Of a stretch of 64,000 nt of DNA, positions 36,370 through 47,759 are shown piece after piece. This DNA comes from Coenobita brevimanus (lineage: Eukaryota; Arthropoda; Malacostraca; Decapoda; Coenobitidae): NCBI GenBank assembly GCA_032717465.1, contig CM064683.1:35524042-35588041 (forward strand), written 5' to 3'. A model generated the notes under the pieces. That model was not told the origin of the DNA and ran no database searches. It was given only the letters and a program-made list of their open reading frames with translations. The position numbers and the translations under genes were made by a program. How positions within the stretch are numbered: position 1 is the stretch's first letter; each line of letters begins with the position of its first letter.

Positions 36370-37197
36370 GACGTCCTGTAGTTTGCGTCATCCATCCCCT
36401 CCTCCTGTAGTTACGTCATCCATCCACTCCTCCTGTAGTTACGTCATCCATCCACTCCTCCTGTACTTGCGTCATCCATCCACTCCTCCTGTAGTTACGT
36501 CATCCATCCACTCCTGTACTTACGTCATCCATCCACTCCTCCTGTAGTTACGTCATCCATCCACTCCTGTAGTTACGTCATCCATCCACTCCTGTAGTTT
36601 CGTCATCCATCCACTCCTCCTGTAGCTGCGTCATCCATTCACTCCTCCTGTAGTTGCGTCAATCATCCACTCCTGTAGTTGCGTCAATCATCCACTCCTG
36701 TAGCTGCGTCATCCATCCACTCCCGTAGCTGCGTCAATCAGTCCTGTAGCTGCATCAATCATCCACTCCTGTAGCTACGTCATCCATCCACTCCTGTAGT
36801 TACGTCAATCATCCACTCCTGTAGTTATGTCAATCATCCACTCCTGTAGTTGCGTCAATCATCCACTCCTGTAGCAACGTCAATCATCCACTCCTGTAGC
36901 TGCATCAATCATCCACTCCTGTAGCTGCGTCAATCATCCACTCCTGTAGCTGCGTCAATCATCCACTCCTGTAGCTGCGTCATCCATCCACTCCTGTAGC
37001 TGCGTCATCCATCCACTCCTGTAGCTGCGTCAATCATCCACTCCTGTAGCTGCGTCAATCATCCACTCCTATAGCTGCGTCAATCAGTCCTGTAGCTGCG
37101 TCAATCATCCACTCCTGTAGCTGCATCAATCATCCACTCCTGTAGCTGCGTCATCCATCCACTCCTTCTGTAGCAGCGTCATCCATCCTCTCCCGTC
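36370..37197 (+). repeat. Minisatellite, 32 units of 25 or 28 bp
   Basis: I count 32 units of form TGTAGYTRCGTCAWYCATCC plus ACTCC(TCC). The left third is mostly 28 bp with TTACGTCATCC; the rest mostly 25 bp with GCTGCGTCAATCATCC. Units 14 and 28 share the same internal deletion (CAATCAGTCC), which points to a copied block. 25 bp is not a codon multiple, so it is not coding. Confidence 0.9.
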
Positions 37198-37426
37198 TTT
37201 CGTCAGTCCTTTCTCACTGTCTGAACCTCCGCCATGTAATCCTAAACCTTTATGAGCAACATCCAATTGGAGCTGCGTAACCTTAACTCACCAGGTGTCC
37301 AATAAAATACTAAAAGGAGATAAATGAGCATTGACTAGGCACACCTACAGTACAGGTCGCTAGCGGGAAATGTCGCGGGATCGAACATCTTAGAATAAAC
37401 GATGAGTCAGTGAGAACCTAGGATGC

Positions 37427-37428
<2 letters not shown>

Positions 37429-37466
<38 letters not shown>
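37429..37466. repeat. (GA)n microsatellite
   Basis: Perfect GA run. Confidence 0.95.
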
Positions 37467-37467
<1 letters not shown>

Positions 37468-37499
37468 AAAGTTGAGCAGCTCAGGAATTACGAAGGTCA

Positions 37500-38860
37500 G
37501 TCGGGATGAGTGACATTTAGAGAGCAAAGAATGTCAGTGGGTGGGATGGGTGGCTGGGAGTGGGAGCAGGAAGGTGAGTTAGGGTGGGATTGAGTGGGAG
37601 TAGAAGCAGGAGTGAGTAGGAGTGGGTGGAAGTGGACGTGAGAGGATGACGCTGGAGACAGACAGAGTGGATGGGAATGGGAGTAGAAAGTTGATAGATG
37701 AGGATGGTAATGGGAGAGTGAGGGTGGAAATAACTAGGAGAGAGAGAGTGAGGAGGAGATGGGTGGGAGTGGGAGGGAGAAGGTGGAAATAGGTGGGAGT
37801 CGTAGGGTGAGAGTGGAAATAATAGGGAGTTGGAGGGTGACAGTGGAAATAAGTGGGAGTGGAGGGGTAAGAGTGCGCTTCGGTAGTGGCTGAGGGTAGG
37901 AGTGAGAGAGTGAAGTTAGAAGCGGGTGGGAGGGTGAGGGTGGGAATGGGGGGAGGGGGAGGGGAGAGTGGGGGGGAGGGGGGATATAGGTGGGAGTGGG
38001 AGGAGGTGAAGTGGATAGGAATGTGAGTAAGAAGTGGGTGAGCGAAGGAGGGAATGGACAGGTGCGGGTTTGAGCTGAAAGTGGCTGAAGTGAGGGTGAG
38101 GGGAAGGGAGGAAAAAGGCGTGGTAGGAGTTATGGGAGGAGTGGATGGGAATGGGAGTGGGGCACAGTGGGGAGGACTGCATGTGGATGGAATGAAAACA
38201 GATGGGAGTGGGAGTGAGCGGTGTGGGTGGGAGGGACTGAGTGGGAGTGGGTGAAATTGGGAGAGTTAGAGTGACTGACGGAATGGGTGGGAGTAGATCT
38301 GAGTGAGTGGGAGAGAGACCAGGAGGAATTAGGTGATGTGGGACTGAAGGAAAATAACTGGGTAGGAGTGGAAGGGAGTAAGTAAAAATGGGAATGGGAA
38401 TGAGGTGATGGATATGAGTGTGTGGGAAAGACTAAATGTGACTACCAGTGGGAGGGGGAGGGTAGATGTGGGTAGGAGTGAGAGGAAGTGGGTGGGGGTG
38501 AGTCTGAATAAGAAGGAGTGAGAAACAGTGTGGGAGAAGGAGAGAAAGTGAGGGCGCTAAAGTGGGTGAGTGAGAGAGGCAGGAAGTGGACAGGAGACAG
38601 TGGGAATGGGAGTGGGTGAATGCATGAGCGACACTGAGAGGGTGCGGGTGATAATGGAAGGGCGTGAGTAGGAATGGGTCTGAGTGTTTGGGAGTGGGAG
38701 GATGAAAGTGGAAATAGGAGAGACTCTAGGTGGGAGTGGGTGAAAATGAGTGTAAACGAGTGATAATACATGAGAAACAGTGGATGGGAGTACGAGGTTA
38801 AGAGTGGAAGTGGGTAGGAGTGAGAGGGAGCTGGTGGAGATTGATTTCAATGTGTGGAAG
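37500..38860 (+). repeat. G-rich GGGWGTGGGAGxG minisatellite tract
   Basis: 1.35 kb of purine-rich DNA with many GTGGGAGTGGGAG phrases on the plus strand. Frequent GGG runs give G-quadruplex potential. Apparent Ser/Pro/His frames on the minus strand are artefacts. Confidence 0.8.
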
Positions 38861-38892
38861 GCTGCATTTTCTTTGGCCGCAAAATCCAGTGT

Positions 38893-39242
38893 GCTGCTGT
38901 TTCATTTGGGCGCCAGTATACCACTTCATTTGGGTGCCAACATATCGTTACTAACCAATCCTAACCTAAACTAATCTAACCTCACCTAACCTAACCTAAC
39001 TTAACCTATACCAAACTAACCTAACCTAGCCTAACAACCTGTCTTAACCTAACTTATCCTAACCAACCTACCCTAACCTATCCTAATTAACCCACCCTAA
39101 CCTATCCTAACCAACCTACCCTAACCTATCCTAACTTACCTATCCTAACCAAATCTAACCTAAATTAGGTTAGGTTAGATTAGTTTACGATATGTTGGCG
39201 CTCAAATGAAGCGGTATACTTGGGCCCAAATGAAGTACAGCG
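38893..39242. mobile_element. TIR element with CCTAA telomere-like core (element T1)
   Basis: Left arm 38893-38950 and right arm 39184-39242 are inverted copies: TTCATTTGGGCGCCAGTATA, CCACTTCATTTGGG and GCCAACATATCGT. Each arm holds two TTCATTTGGG direct repeats. The core (38951-39183) is a degenerate CCTAAC/CCTATC array that flips to TTAGG near 39164. About 350 bp in all. No open frame. Target duplication not evident. Confidence 0.75.
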
Positions 39243-39354
39243 TAGCGGGATGGAAGTGTGGGGGAGATGAAGTGGGTGATAATCTGGGAATGAGTGTGAG
39301 AATGGGTGTGGGTGACGGTGGGTGGATGAAAATTAGTATGATGTTGTGAAGAAT

Positions 39355-39356
39355 CT

Positions 39357-39424
<68 letters not shown>

Positions 39425-39465
39425 GACAGAGACAGACAGGGAGTGAGAGAGAGAGAGAGAGGGGG
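39355..39465. repeat. (GA)n / (GACA)n microsatellite
   Basis: GA runs flank a (GACA)n run at about 39375-39420. Confidence 0.9.
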
Positions 39466-39582
39466 GGGGGATCTTTTCAGGAAATAACAAAATTTAATGA
39501 GAGCCAAAAATCAAGATTCTTTCATTTCGACTACCTGGACACTACGTTTAAAAGACTGGAAGTCATAGGTAGAGGCCAATAC
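39466..39582 (-). mobile_element. LINE-B 3' end scrap
   Basis: The minus strand reads CCTATGACTTCCAGTCTTTT and AAACG..GTGTC, equal to CCTATGACCTCTAGTCTTTT at 12176-12195 in LINE-B. It is followed by a C run and CT/GTCT repeats. Only the last 115 bp of the LINE are present. Confidence 0.65.
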
Positions 39583-39779
39583 TGAGTGAGGATGACGGTT
39601 CCAGAATTGACCATTTGCACTCATAAGGACTGAGAGTAAAGGTGGGTAATAGCTGTGTGCAGATGTGGTGGCTGATTAGATGAAGGGGCAATGGTATATG
39701 TGATGGCTGTTTTGTGGTGGTTGTAGTAGATGGGTGAGTTTGATAGCGAATATTCTGTGACACATGTGGTGATTGTAAT

Positions 39780-40365
39780 GAAATAATGATGTGAAAACAG
39801 GTGAGATGATGCACTGTGATGTAGTGTGGTGTGGTGTGATGTGGTATAGTTTGATGTGGTACGGTGTGGTGTGGTGTGGAGAGATATGATGGGTTGCGAT
39901 GTGGTGCGTTATGGTTGGTGCTGAGGTGGGATGAGTTTTAATTGCATGTTGTGGTGTGGTGAAATCCGTAGTTTAGTGTGGTGCGGTGTGGAATGTGGTG
40001 TGATATGGTCTGGTGTGGTGCTGCACATTGCTGTGGGGTGTGGTATAGAGTGGTGTGGTTATGATAAACAATGAGATATAAAGTTACATGACTTCAAGTT
40101 TGCAATGATGTTTTTATTTATATGCTGATGACTAATTGTTTGGCTGGGTAAGGAGGTGAGGTTTGGTGTTATGTGGTGTGGCGCGGTGTGGTGTAGTGTG
40201 GCTGTGTGGTGTAATGTGGTTACAGTAATTGTGGCTGAGATTTGTAGTGACATAACTGCGGATCTATGGTGATGAGAGTGTCTGTATATCCTAGCTGGCA
40301 ATGACTGTTTGGTGTGGCATGGAGGTGTGCTGTGTGGTGTGGTTGTATGGCGCGATGTGGTGGCA
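39780..40365 (+). repeat. Degenerate GTGTGGTGTG minisatellite
   Basis: GTGTGGT-type units at 39800-40060 and 40160-40360, separated by AT-rich DNA. Confidence 0.75.
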
Positions 40366-40377
40366 TTGAGAAGTGAC

Positions 40378-41175
<798 letters not shown>

Positions 41176-41274
41176 TTGATTATTTGTTTGGTGTGGCGTG
41201 GTGTTACGTTGTGTGGTGATGTGAGGTTGTACTGTGTTTGGTGTGATACAGTGTGGTGTCCTGGTAAAGCCTCC

Positions 41275-42070
41275 TTCACACCTACACGATCTTTTAACCG
41301 ATCGCAGCGCGATTAGGGATCGTGCTGCGGTCAGGTAGTCATCGTTTGGCATCGCAACGCAGTCTAGCACATCGCCATGGCGTCCTGGAACTTCAGGATT
41401 TTTTAATACTTGCATAAAAAAATCGTGGACCTAGGCGACTGTCAAATTCATCAGAGAGCATTCGGGGTACAATCGGGTATCATCGTGATACAGTCCATTT
41501 GCAGTCCTGATAAATCGTGGTTTCATCGCCGGGAAAAAAACCGTTAACGAGATGTGGCAACAGCGTATATACAATTGGCATAGGTGCACACAGCCATAAC
41601 ATGTGTGGCGTGTGATCCCTCAAGTTCACAGTCTAGTGCGCGCGTGCCCTGACCGTAACATACGTGTCTGTCGGTGTCACCATGGCTATAGATTGTCATG
41701 ATGGCTGGCTCAGGGACTCTTGCTAGTATGGTGGTCACAGCTGATGTGATTCAAGGAGGGGCATGGGGGGCTTTTTATATTGTGCCGGGGCTTCCACTGA
41801 TGGTCGTCTCATAATCGCAGTGTCGTCGTCCTATCGTCTTGATGCAATCGTTCTTATCCACGCACTGTCGGTGTCTAGTCGGGAACCGGAAATGACCGTT
41901 ATTTTTCAATTTTGTACCCATCAGGATGCAGGCGTAGGGGGTTCCCAGTGCCATCTGGACACCATCGTCATTCGTCTCAGTGTGCGCGTAGTGTTATCAG
42001 ATTGGGTCAAAAATCGCACGATTTCAGGACGATTTCAAGTCGCTGAGCTGTCGTTATCACAATCGTGAAA
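41275..42070. mobile_element. Putative non-autonomous DNA transposon, ATCG-rich ends
   Basis: ATCG occurs about 16 times, ten in 41290-41535 and six in 41810-42065, and none in the middle 270 bp. Ends read CTTCACACCTACACGATC and, inverted, CACTTTCACGATTGTGAT. Motif clustering in both subterminal regions is typical of transposase-binding repeats. No transposase frame and no convincing inverted repeat longer than a few bases. Confidence 0.4.
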
Positions 42071-42978
42071 GTGTTTAACTGCAATGAGTAGTATCTGACA
42101 TCACGTACAAAGTAGAACTGTTACAAGGTTTGTTTGAGAATGTCTTAATTCCACGTTAATGAAGAGGATGTTTTAAATTCCAAGTTGATTATTAGCTTCC
42201 AGCTGCTCAGGGAGACGGAACAACAGTAAGCTTCACCTTAACTTTTTCACTGCGATGGTTAAAATTAAATGCTTTATTATTATTAATGTTAGGTCATTTC
42301 ATATAGCAGAAAGACCCGACGCTGTCAAAGAGTTAAGATCCCCCCACCCCCACCCCCCACTCCCACTCTTGGATGCACCAGCAACGTCGTGAATAATGCA
42401 GGATTGCTTTTAAAAGTCTGATGCAATATTGGCTGGGAATAAAAGAGAATATGAGGGGAGGTAAAATGTTCGTCCACCAACAAATACTGAATATTATGGA
42501 AGAGCACCACTTACCACCCTACTAGAATTCCAAGAAATAACCGAAAACTTGGATTATTATTTACCCTTTGACTGTTACGATTTTGCCTGATTGAAGAAAT
42601 TCATCCGGTGGAGGGTGGAAAAGATGAGAAAATTTGTTTCTAGAAACATCAATCCTTTCAACCCATTCAGGCCGAGTACGTCATGCTTTTTTATAATGCT
42701 GCCAGATGATTTTATTCAGCTTCGGATAGATTTCTGAATCGGAAGGGATAGATACTAGTCCCCATTAACTCCTGTGTTGTGTGTTCTTGCATTTTGCAGA
42801 CGACTCTATTATTCAACATGAGCACAATGGTACTGAAAGGGTTAAGGAACGCTATATCTAATGCCTTCCGTTCTGAAAGTCCATCCTAACGTGAATAAAC
42901 TCGCTCGGTGATAACAAGAACGTAATAAAGACGTCATAGGACTGAAGCGGTTAATGCTAAATAAATTCGTTTGGTAAT
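42071..42978. repeat. No gene; scattered 105-bp satellite units
   Basis: GCCAGATGATTTTATTCAGC at about 42701 and GTGAATAAACTCGCTCGGTG at about 42893 are diverged units of the 105-bp type. A C-rich run lies at 42338-42365. Confidence 0.45.
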
Positions 42979-43012
42979 GTATCGTTCGTATCGTATCGTA
43001 TCGTATCGTTTA
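42979..43012. repeat. (ATCGT)n pentanucleotide repeat
   Basis: About six units TATCG. Confidence 0.9.
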
Positions 43013-43389
43013 TAAAGGCCCTAGATGCTTGCATGCGTCGGCCTTGGTCACCTAATCGCAGTTCTCCAAGCTGCTCATTTTGTGGCAGCCTCCCTAATTA
43101 GTCCCTCATCACTGAGGTCATACACTGGCCTCGTCCCAGGTCTTTTTCGGTCTGCCTCTCGCAATCCTTCCCCCGACGTTCATTTTTCTCACCTTCTGCA
43201 CTCAACTGTCATCCAGGAATAAACCACATCAAAAATGTCTTCATAATCGTTAACCCTTTGGCCAAAAGCATTTTGCCCACCTGAATAGATATGTCTGGCG
43301 GTGAGCAGAATAAAGGGAAAATTTTGTTCACAGCAGCAGAAGTACTTTTAAACTTTACTTAGAATTTTGCCAAGCTGATAAAAATTGTC
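43013..43389. other. Unrecognised open frame 43025-43222, otherwise nothing
   Basis: A 65-codon plus-strand frame with normal-looking composition (HLIAVLQAAHFVAASLI). No domain recognised; no splice or promoter evidence. Confidence 0.25.
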
Positions 43390-43760
43390 CGATCTTTCTG
43401 TGTGCGAGGATGGTGGTGGTTCTGCTGGTGGTGTTAGGTGTGGATGTGATGATGATTGGTAGTGGTGGTAACTGTTGATGTGGTGATGGCAGTGGATGTG
43501 GTGGTGGTACTGGTTGTGGTGATGATAGTGGTTGTGGTGATGCTAATAGTTGCAGTGATGGGTGGTTTCAAGATATTGGATGACTGTTTGTGGAAATGGT
43601 AATGGCTGTTAAAATGGAAGTAATTGTGGAGATGGTACAGGGTAGGTGGTTGAGATGAAGTGGTGATGACTCAATGTGGATGTCATCGTTTTAGTGGCTG
43701 TGAAAGTGGTAACGATGGTTGTGTGGTAGGAGTTGCGACTTGTGGTGGTGGTGTTAGTGC
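43390..43760 (+). repeat. Degenerate GTGGTGATG minisatellite
   Basis: GTGGTG, GATGTG and GGTGATG phrases for about 370 bp. Confidence 0.75.
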
Positions 43761-44225
43761 TTTAGGTCATCCACCTGAATTTGAAGATTTTCGTCATTTT
43801 GCAACTTTTCTCACGTAAATCGGTGGAGAAATAATATAACACTCCGGTTCTACATCCTTTCCACATCACTTCTTCGCGACTAGCTCAATATTCTAGTCAC
43901 CTTGTTCAGCATTCAAGAAAGGGAGGTGGCAGTTTTAGGCCAAATTAATATGGACAGAGTAGGCTACAGTTCGTTATTGTGTATCAGTAGAAAAAGTATA
44001 ACCAACCAAAAACTATCTATAACTGAAGCATGGAACGAAAAACGCGAAAAATATACAAGCAGCTATGACCCATTTTCTATTCTGTTGGCCTTAGGGTGGT
44101 CGAAACTACGTGAGTGATGTAGGCTACTATGCAGTCAGACAAAAAAAAAATTAGATTACCCATAGCATCATTCAAACTGGACCTTTACCCCTTCCATTAC
44201 AATATACTAGTACATTTTATATATA
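43761..44225. other. No gene seen
   Basis: A 71-codon plus-strand frame at 43902-44117 has no recognised motif. Confidence 0.35.
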
Positions 44226-44588
44226 CGATGTCTGTCCAGAAAGTATCCAACCTTAGGCTCAAAAAAAAAAAAAAAGTTAACTGGTTGAGCTACGACACTA
44301 ATCCCCCTCAAGGTAGGGCCCTTTTAACTTGACAGACGTAGCCCAGTGTTCTTTCCACGGTCTTAAACATTTTTCGGATACAGTTTTCGATATCTACGGC
44401 AGGTGCTTTGTCGCATTCGTCAGGATCTCTTTCCTCAGACGAACGTTGCCCACGACATGTTGGAGTGTCCAAATCCTGATCCAGACTTTATGAGGACTTA
44501 TCACTGGAGATGAGACTTGGGTGTACGAGTGTGACCCATAAGCCAAAGCACAGTCGTCCCAGTGGAAGAATGCAGGGTAGCCTCGACA

Positions 44589-44621
<33 letters not shown>

Positions 44622-45192
44622 CACGACAGGTCTGCAGCAAGGTGCACTCGCATGTTGACAGTTATTTCGATTACTGTGGTGTTGTGCATCACGATTAGCA
44701 TCACAAGGTCAGACTGTCTACAAACATTATTATCTCGAAGCTATCCGTCGTCTCCTTGATGCAGTTGGGCGGAAGAGACCAGACCTTTGGAAAGCGGTAA
44801 GTTGGAAACTGCACCATGAAACGCCCCTTGCCATTCTTCTCAACTGATTCAGGAATTTTTGACCAAGCACAACATCCCACAGGTCCAGCTCCCTACTCAC
44901 CAGCCATGATTCTGTGTGGCTTTTGGTTATTCCCCAAGATCAAAACTCCATTGAGGGGTTCCCGATTTGAGATGAGAGAAGAGATCATGACGAATGCGAT
45001 GAAGCACCTGCAGGAAATACCGAAAACCGACTTTGACAAATGTTTCTGACAGTGGAAAGAACATTGGGCTACATGTCAAGTCAGACGGGGCTTTGAGGGT
45101 GATTAGTGTCCTAGTTCAACAGGTTAGCTATTTATTTATTTATTTTTTTTTTTTTTGGAGCCTAAGGTCGGATACTTTCTAAACAGACCTCG
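44226..45192 (+). mobile_element. Decayed mariner element
   Basis: Terminal inverted repeats of 35 bp (44226-44260 and 45157-45192) match at 31 positions: CGATGTCTGTCCAGAAAGTA and CGAGGTCTGTTTAGAAAGTA. TA dinucleotides flank both ends, as expected for Tc1/mariner insertion. Transposase remnants in shifted frames are CPNPDPDFMRT, GDETWVYECD (first catalytic Asp region), AQSSQWK, ARQVCSKV, FDYCGVVHH, PYSPAMILCGFWLFPKIK and EEIMTNAMKHLQEIPK. The last catalytic motif normally reads Y-S-P-D-x-A-P-C-D-F-F-L-F; here both Asp positions are Ala and Gly. At 967 bp it is shorter than a full mariner (about 1.3 kb), with the N-terminal DNA-binding part mostly gone. An A run (44589-44620) interrupts the frame. 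Confidence 0.9.
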
Positions 45193-45197
45193 TATAC

Positions 45198-45199
<2 letters not shown>

Positions 45200-45287
<88 letters not shown>
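45200..45287. repeat. (GT)n microsatellite
   Basis: Perfect GT run eight bases after the mariner end. Confidence 0.95.
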
Positions 45288-45588
45288 CCAGGAGAAAATG
45301 GCATAATTTTGGGAAATGATAGATGTCTGAATTCTAAGCAAAAACTGCTATATCAAAACGTGTCCAAATCTATGCCATTACAGAACTACAATTGCTGACT
45401 ACCTCGTGGGCGAATTTTGGATAGAACCATTTTCGCCCATGGGCAACAGTAGTAGCTATGTTCTTTTTTTCCTTGCTGCATTCTTTCCTCTAATCCCTAC
45501 ATTGTATAGTTGGTTTGTTTGCACCTGATGGAAGTGGGCCACTCCCAGAACCAGGTTGTGCTTGCATGAAGTTCAATAAGCCTTAGTT

Positions 45589-45737
45589 ATGAGGTAGGAA
45601 TGACTCTCCTTAATTACTTGAATAACTGACCCTCTAGAGTAACTGCACCTGGCCATCAGCCAAGCCGAATGCAGTTAGGGATCTTTGTCAGGTTACAACA
45701 AATGCGGTATTACCAAGAAGGCTCATTCCTACCTCAT
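45589..45737. repeat. Inverted repeat, possible small MITE
   Basis: ATGAGGTAGGAATGAC (45589-45604) and CTCATTCCTACCTCAT (45722-45737) are inverted with one mismatch, 149 bp overall. No flanking duplication checked by eye is convincing. Confidence 0.4.
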
Positions 45738-45747
45738 TTTTTTAAAC

Positions 45748-46058
45748 AGAAGATGAACAGAGGAAGGAAAAACAAATCAAACTAACCCATACACCAGACT
45801 ACAGGTATCCTCAATTCTTTAAAAAAATGTAACAGTCCGACTTGAACTGCTATACGCTGAAGGCTAGAGGAAAACTCAAATGGGAAAGTGAGGTTCAAAC
45901 AGAAGCATTTGCGGGAATAAAGGAATTCTGATAGGCAAATGTTTGGAATATGGCAGAGTGACAATCAAGTCATGAGCACTACTAGATGCCCGTGTAGCAC
46001 GGGGAAATACGTTGAAAAGTGGTGCAATGGATGCAACTTCGTCTGAGCATTTGCCATT
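45748..46058 (-). mobile_element. LINE-B2 3' fragment
   Basis: Homologous to 33511-33815. The minus strand reads KCSDEVASIAPLFNVFPRA, TRASSSAHDLIVTLPY and ELRIPVVWCMG. A T run at 45738-45744 marks the 3' tail. Only the last 310 bp are present. Confidence 0.75.
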
Positions 46059-46059
46059 A

Positions 46060-46960
46060 AATGCATTCACAGTCTCCATTTCCTGATCATCCAGCCAAAC
46101 TGTGAATTCTGTTACTTAATTTTTCTCAAAGACCATGACTATAGTCTTAGCTACATTCACTTTGAAATTACGTTTCATATATACATTCCCAAACACAACC
46201 ACCAAATCTTGCAGCTCCCATTCATCTTAACAACACAGTGTCATTAGTAAACAACAAGTACAGGAAGTTTTCAAAACCTACCCTCTCTCACTGGACACCC
46301 TACCTTCTACCGCCAGTATGACTCCATTCATACATAGACAGATAGATAGACAGATAGATAGACAGACAGAAAGACAGACAGATAGATAGATAGACAGATA
46401 CTGAAGAAAAAAAAAAGTGAGAAATGACATATCTGAGTTTCAATCCAACATTCAGATCACAGAAATTGTTTAGTTCATTCTCCTCACACACACACACACT
46501 GCAGCCCAAGCGACCACGTACAGTTGGCCACACTTGAACCTGGGACAGCATCTTTGTGATGTGGAGGTCTAGTTACAATTTCCAACGTTCATGCATCACA
46601 GTTTCTTGGTCATTTCAGCCAGTATATAATATCTCCGTTCATTCATGTCAGTGCCACCAACAAATATGTACCGTAATTGTTTTTATTGTGTCAACGTTGT
46701 CAAGTGGACCAAATGCTAGACCTCTGCTGCACAATGATGCCGTCCCAGGTTTATATGTTGGCAACTGTACATACTCCTGACAACATTCAACAGTTTCTCA
46801 TCTCCATATATTTTCATTGCCTTTCACATTACTTACTTATTTACTCTGTCATAATGGTGTTTCCAGATCTATGAAGGCAGCATATACCTTCTTTCCCTTC
46901 CGTAAATACTTTTCCATTATTCATCTTAGAGTGAATATCTAATGATTCTGCTGTGTAAAG
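46060..46960 (-). mobile_element. LINE-A RT fragments, inverted
   Basis: From about 46940 the minus strand reads EKYLRKGKKVYAAFIDLE, equal to EKGKKLYAAFMDLEKACD of LINE-A. Near 46260 it reads a shifted TNDTVLL (F-A-D-D-T-V-L-L) and then FKVNVAKTIVMVFEKN and VTEFTVWL, equal to LINE-A 4205-4300. (GATA/GACA)n at 46336-46398 and a short CA run interrupt it. Dead. Confidence 0.7.
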
Positions 46961-47025
46961 ATATGTAACAACATTGTTTTATGTTATTCAGGTGAGTGTA
47001 GTTCTGTCAAATGAAGGTCAAGCAA

Positions 47026-47027
<2 letters not shown>

Positions 47028-47056
<29 letters not shown>

Positions 47057-47074
47057 TTACATAATTATAAACAG

Positions 47075-47112
<38 letters not shown>

Positions 47113-47302
47113 ACATATTTATACACAGATTATTAAGAGAGAGAGAGAGTTACATATTTATACACAGATTATTAGGAAAGAGAGAGAGAGAAAGTTACAT
47201 AATTATACAGATTATTGAGACAGACAGACAGTTACATAATTATACAGATTATTGAGACAGACAGACAGACAGTTACATAATTATACAGAGATTATAGACA
47301 TA
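47028..47302 (+). repeat. Composite tandem repeat: (GA)n plus TTACATAATTATACAGATTATT
   Basis: Six to seven units, each a variable (GA)n or (GACA)n run followed by GTTACATAATTATACAGATT, TATTxx. Units start near 47028, 47082, 47135, 47179, 47217 and 47255. Confidence 0.8.
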
Positions 47303-47680
47303 CCGGTCTTTATTACATGGGAGAGTGATTGTTGGGAGGTGAGGGAAAAAGCGAGAGAGAGAGGGGGGTGGGAAGAGGTAGTGGATTGCCTCAGAATTTA
47401 AAAGTACCGGTATTATTTAGATCCTTAGAATTGCAGTGACCTCACAACCAACCACTCAGTATTCCTTAAGCATCTCAGTTTCTTATTATAATACTCCAAC
47501 TCTCATATTTTTTTAAAGATTTTGTACATAAGTTCGAATGGATTGGTCTTAAGAGGATAGCCGGTATATACACATAGGATCCCATATTTAGACATAGGAA
47601 CTCTACAAACATATTTTTAGGGCTTATGTCACTGCTATTCTGACTGTCTATTTAATAACAACATATTATTTTATACTTAC

Positions 47681-47758
47681 CGGTAAGGAGAATGAAGAGG
47701 CTGACCCATACTCGTGACCTTTGACCCCCCATGGTGTAGGGGGGCGTGCGGGGCGCAG
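47681..47758 (-). CDS. Dpr/zig-8-like immunoglobulin protein, start-codon exon (signal peptide)
   Basis: On the minus strand CACCATGG (Kozak-like, A at -3, G at +4) opens at 47732 and codes MGGQRSRVWVSLFILLT plus one base, then donor ACCG|GTAAGTAT (GT at 47680-47679). Coding part 47681-47732. The exon probably starts at 47758, because CCCCTGCCCCCCAG just upstream is a strong acceptor, which would imply a further untranslated exon outside; this is inference. The peptide is basic then hydrophobic, a signal peptide cut by the intron. The phase-1 end fits exactly the phase-1 start of the exon at 29343, restoring an Ala codon and then VLSS, a plausible cleavage region. Secretion or surface export follows. 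Alternative: chance ORF plus donor, judged less likely. Confidence 0.65.
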
Positions 47759-47759
47759 C

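Noticed and set aside
36370..37197. Regular short repeats resembling a CRISPR array
   Set aside because: No unique spacers; units are contiguous and diverged as in a minisatellite, and the genome is eukaryotic.
38980..39190. A true internal telomere array
   Set aside because: Units are degenerate and enclosed by inverted arms; better explained as the core of an element.
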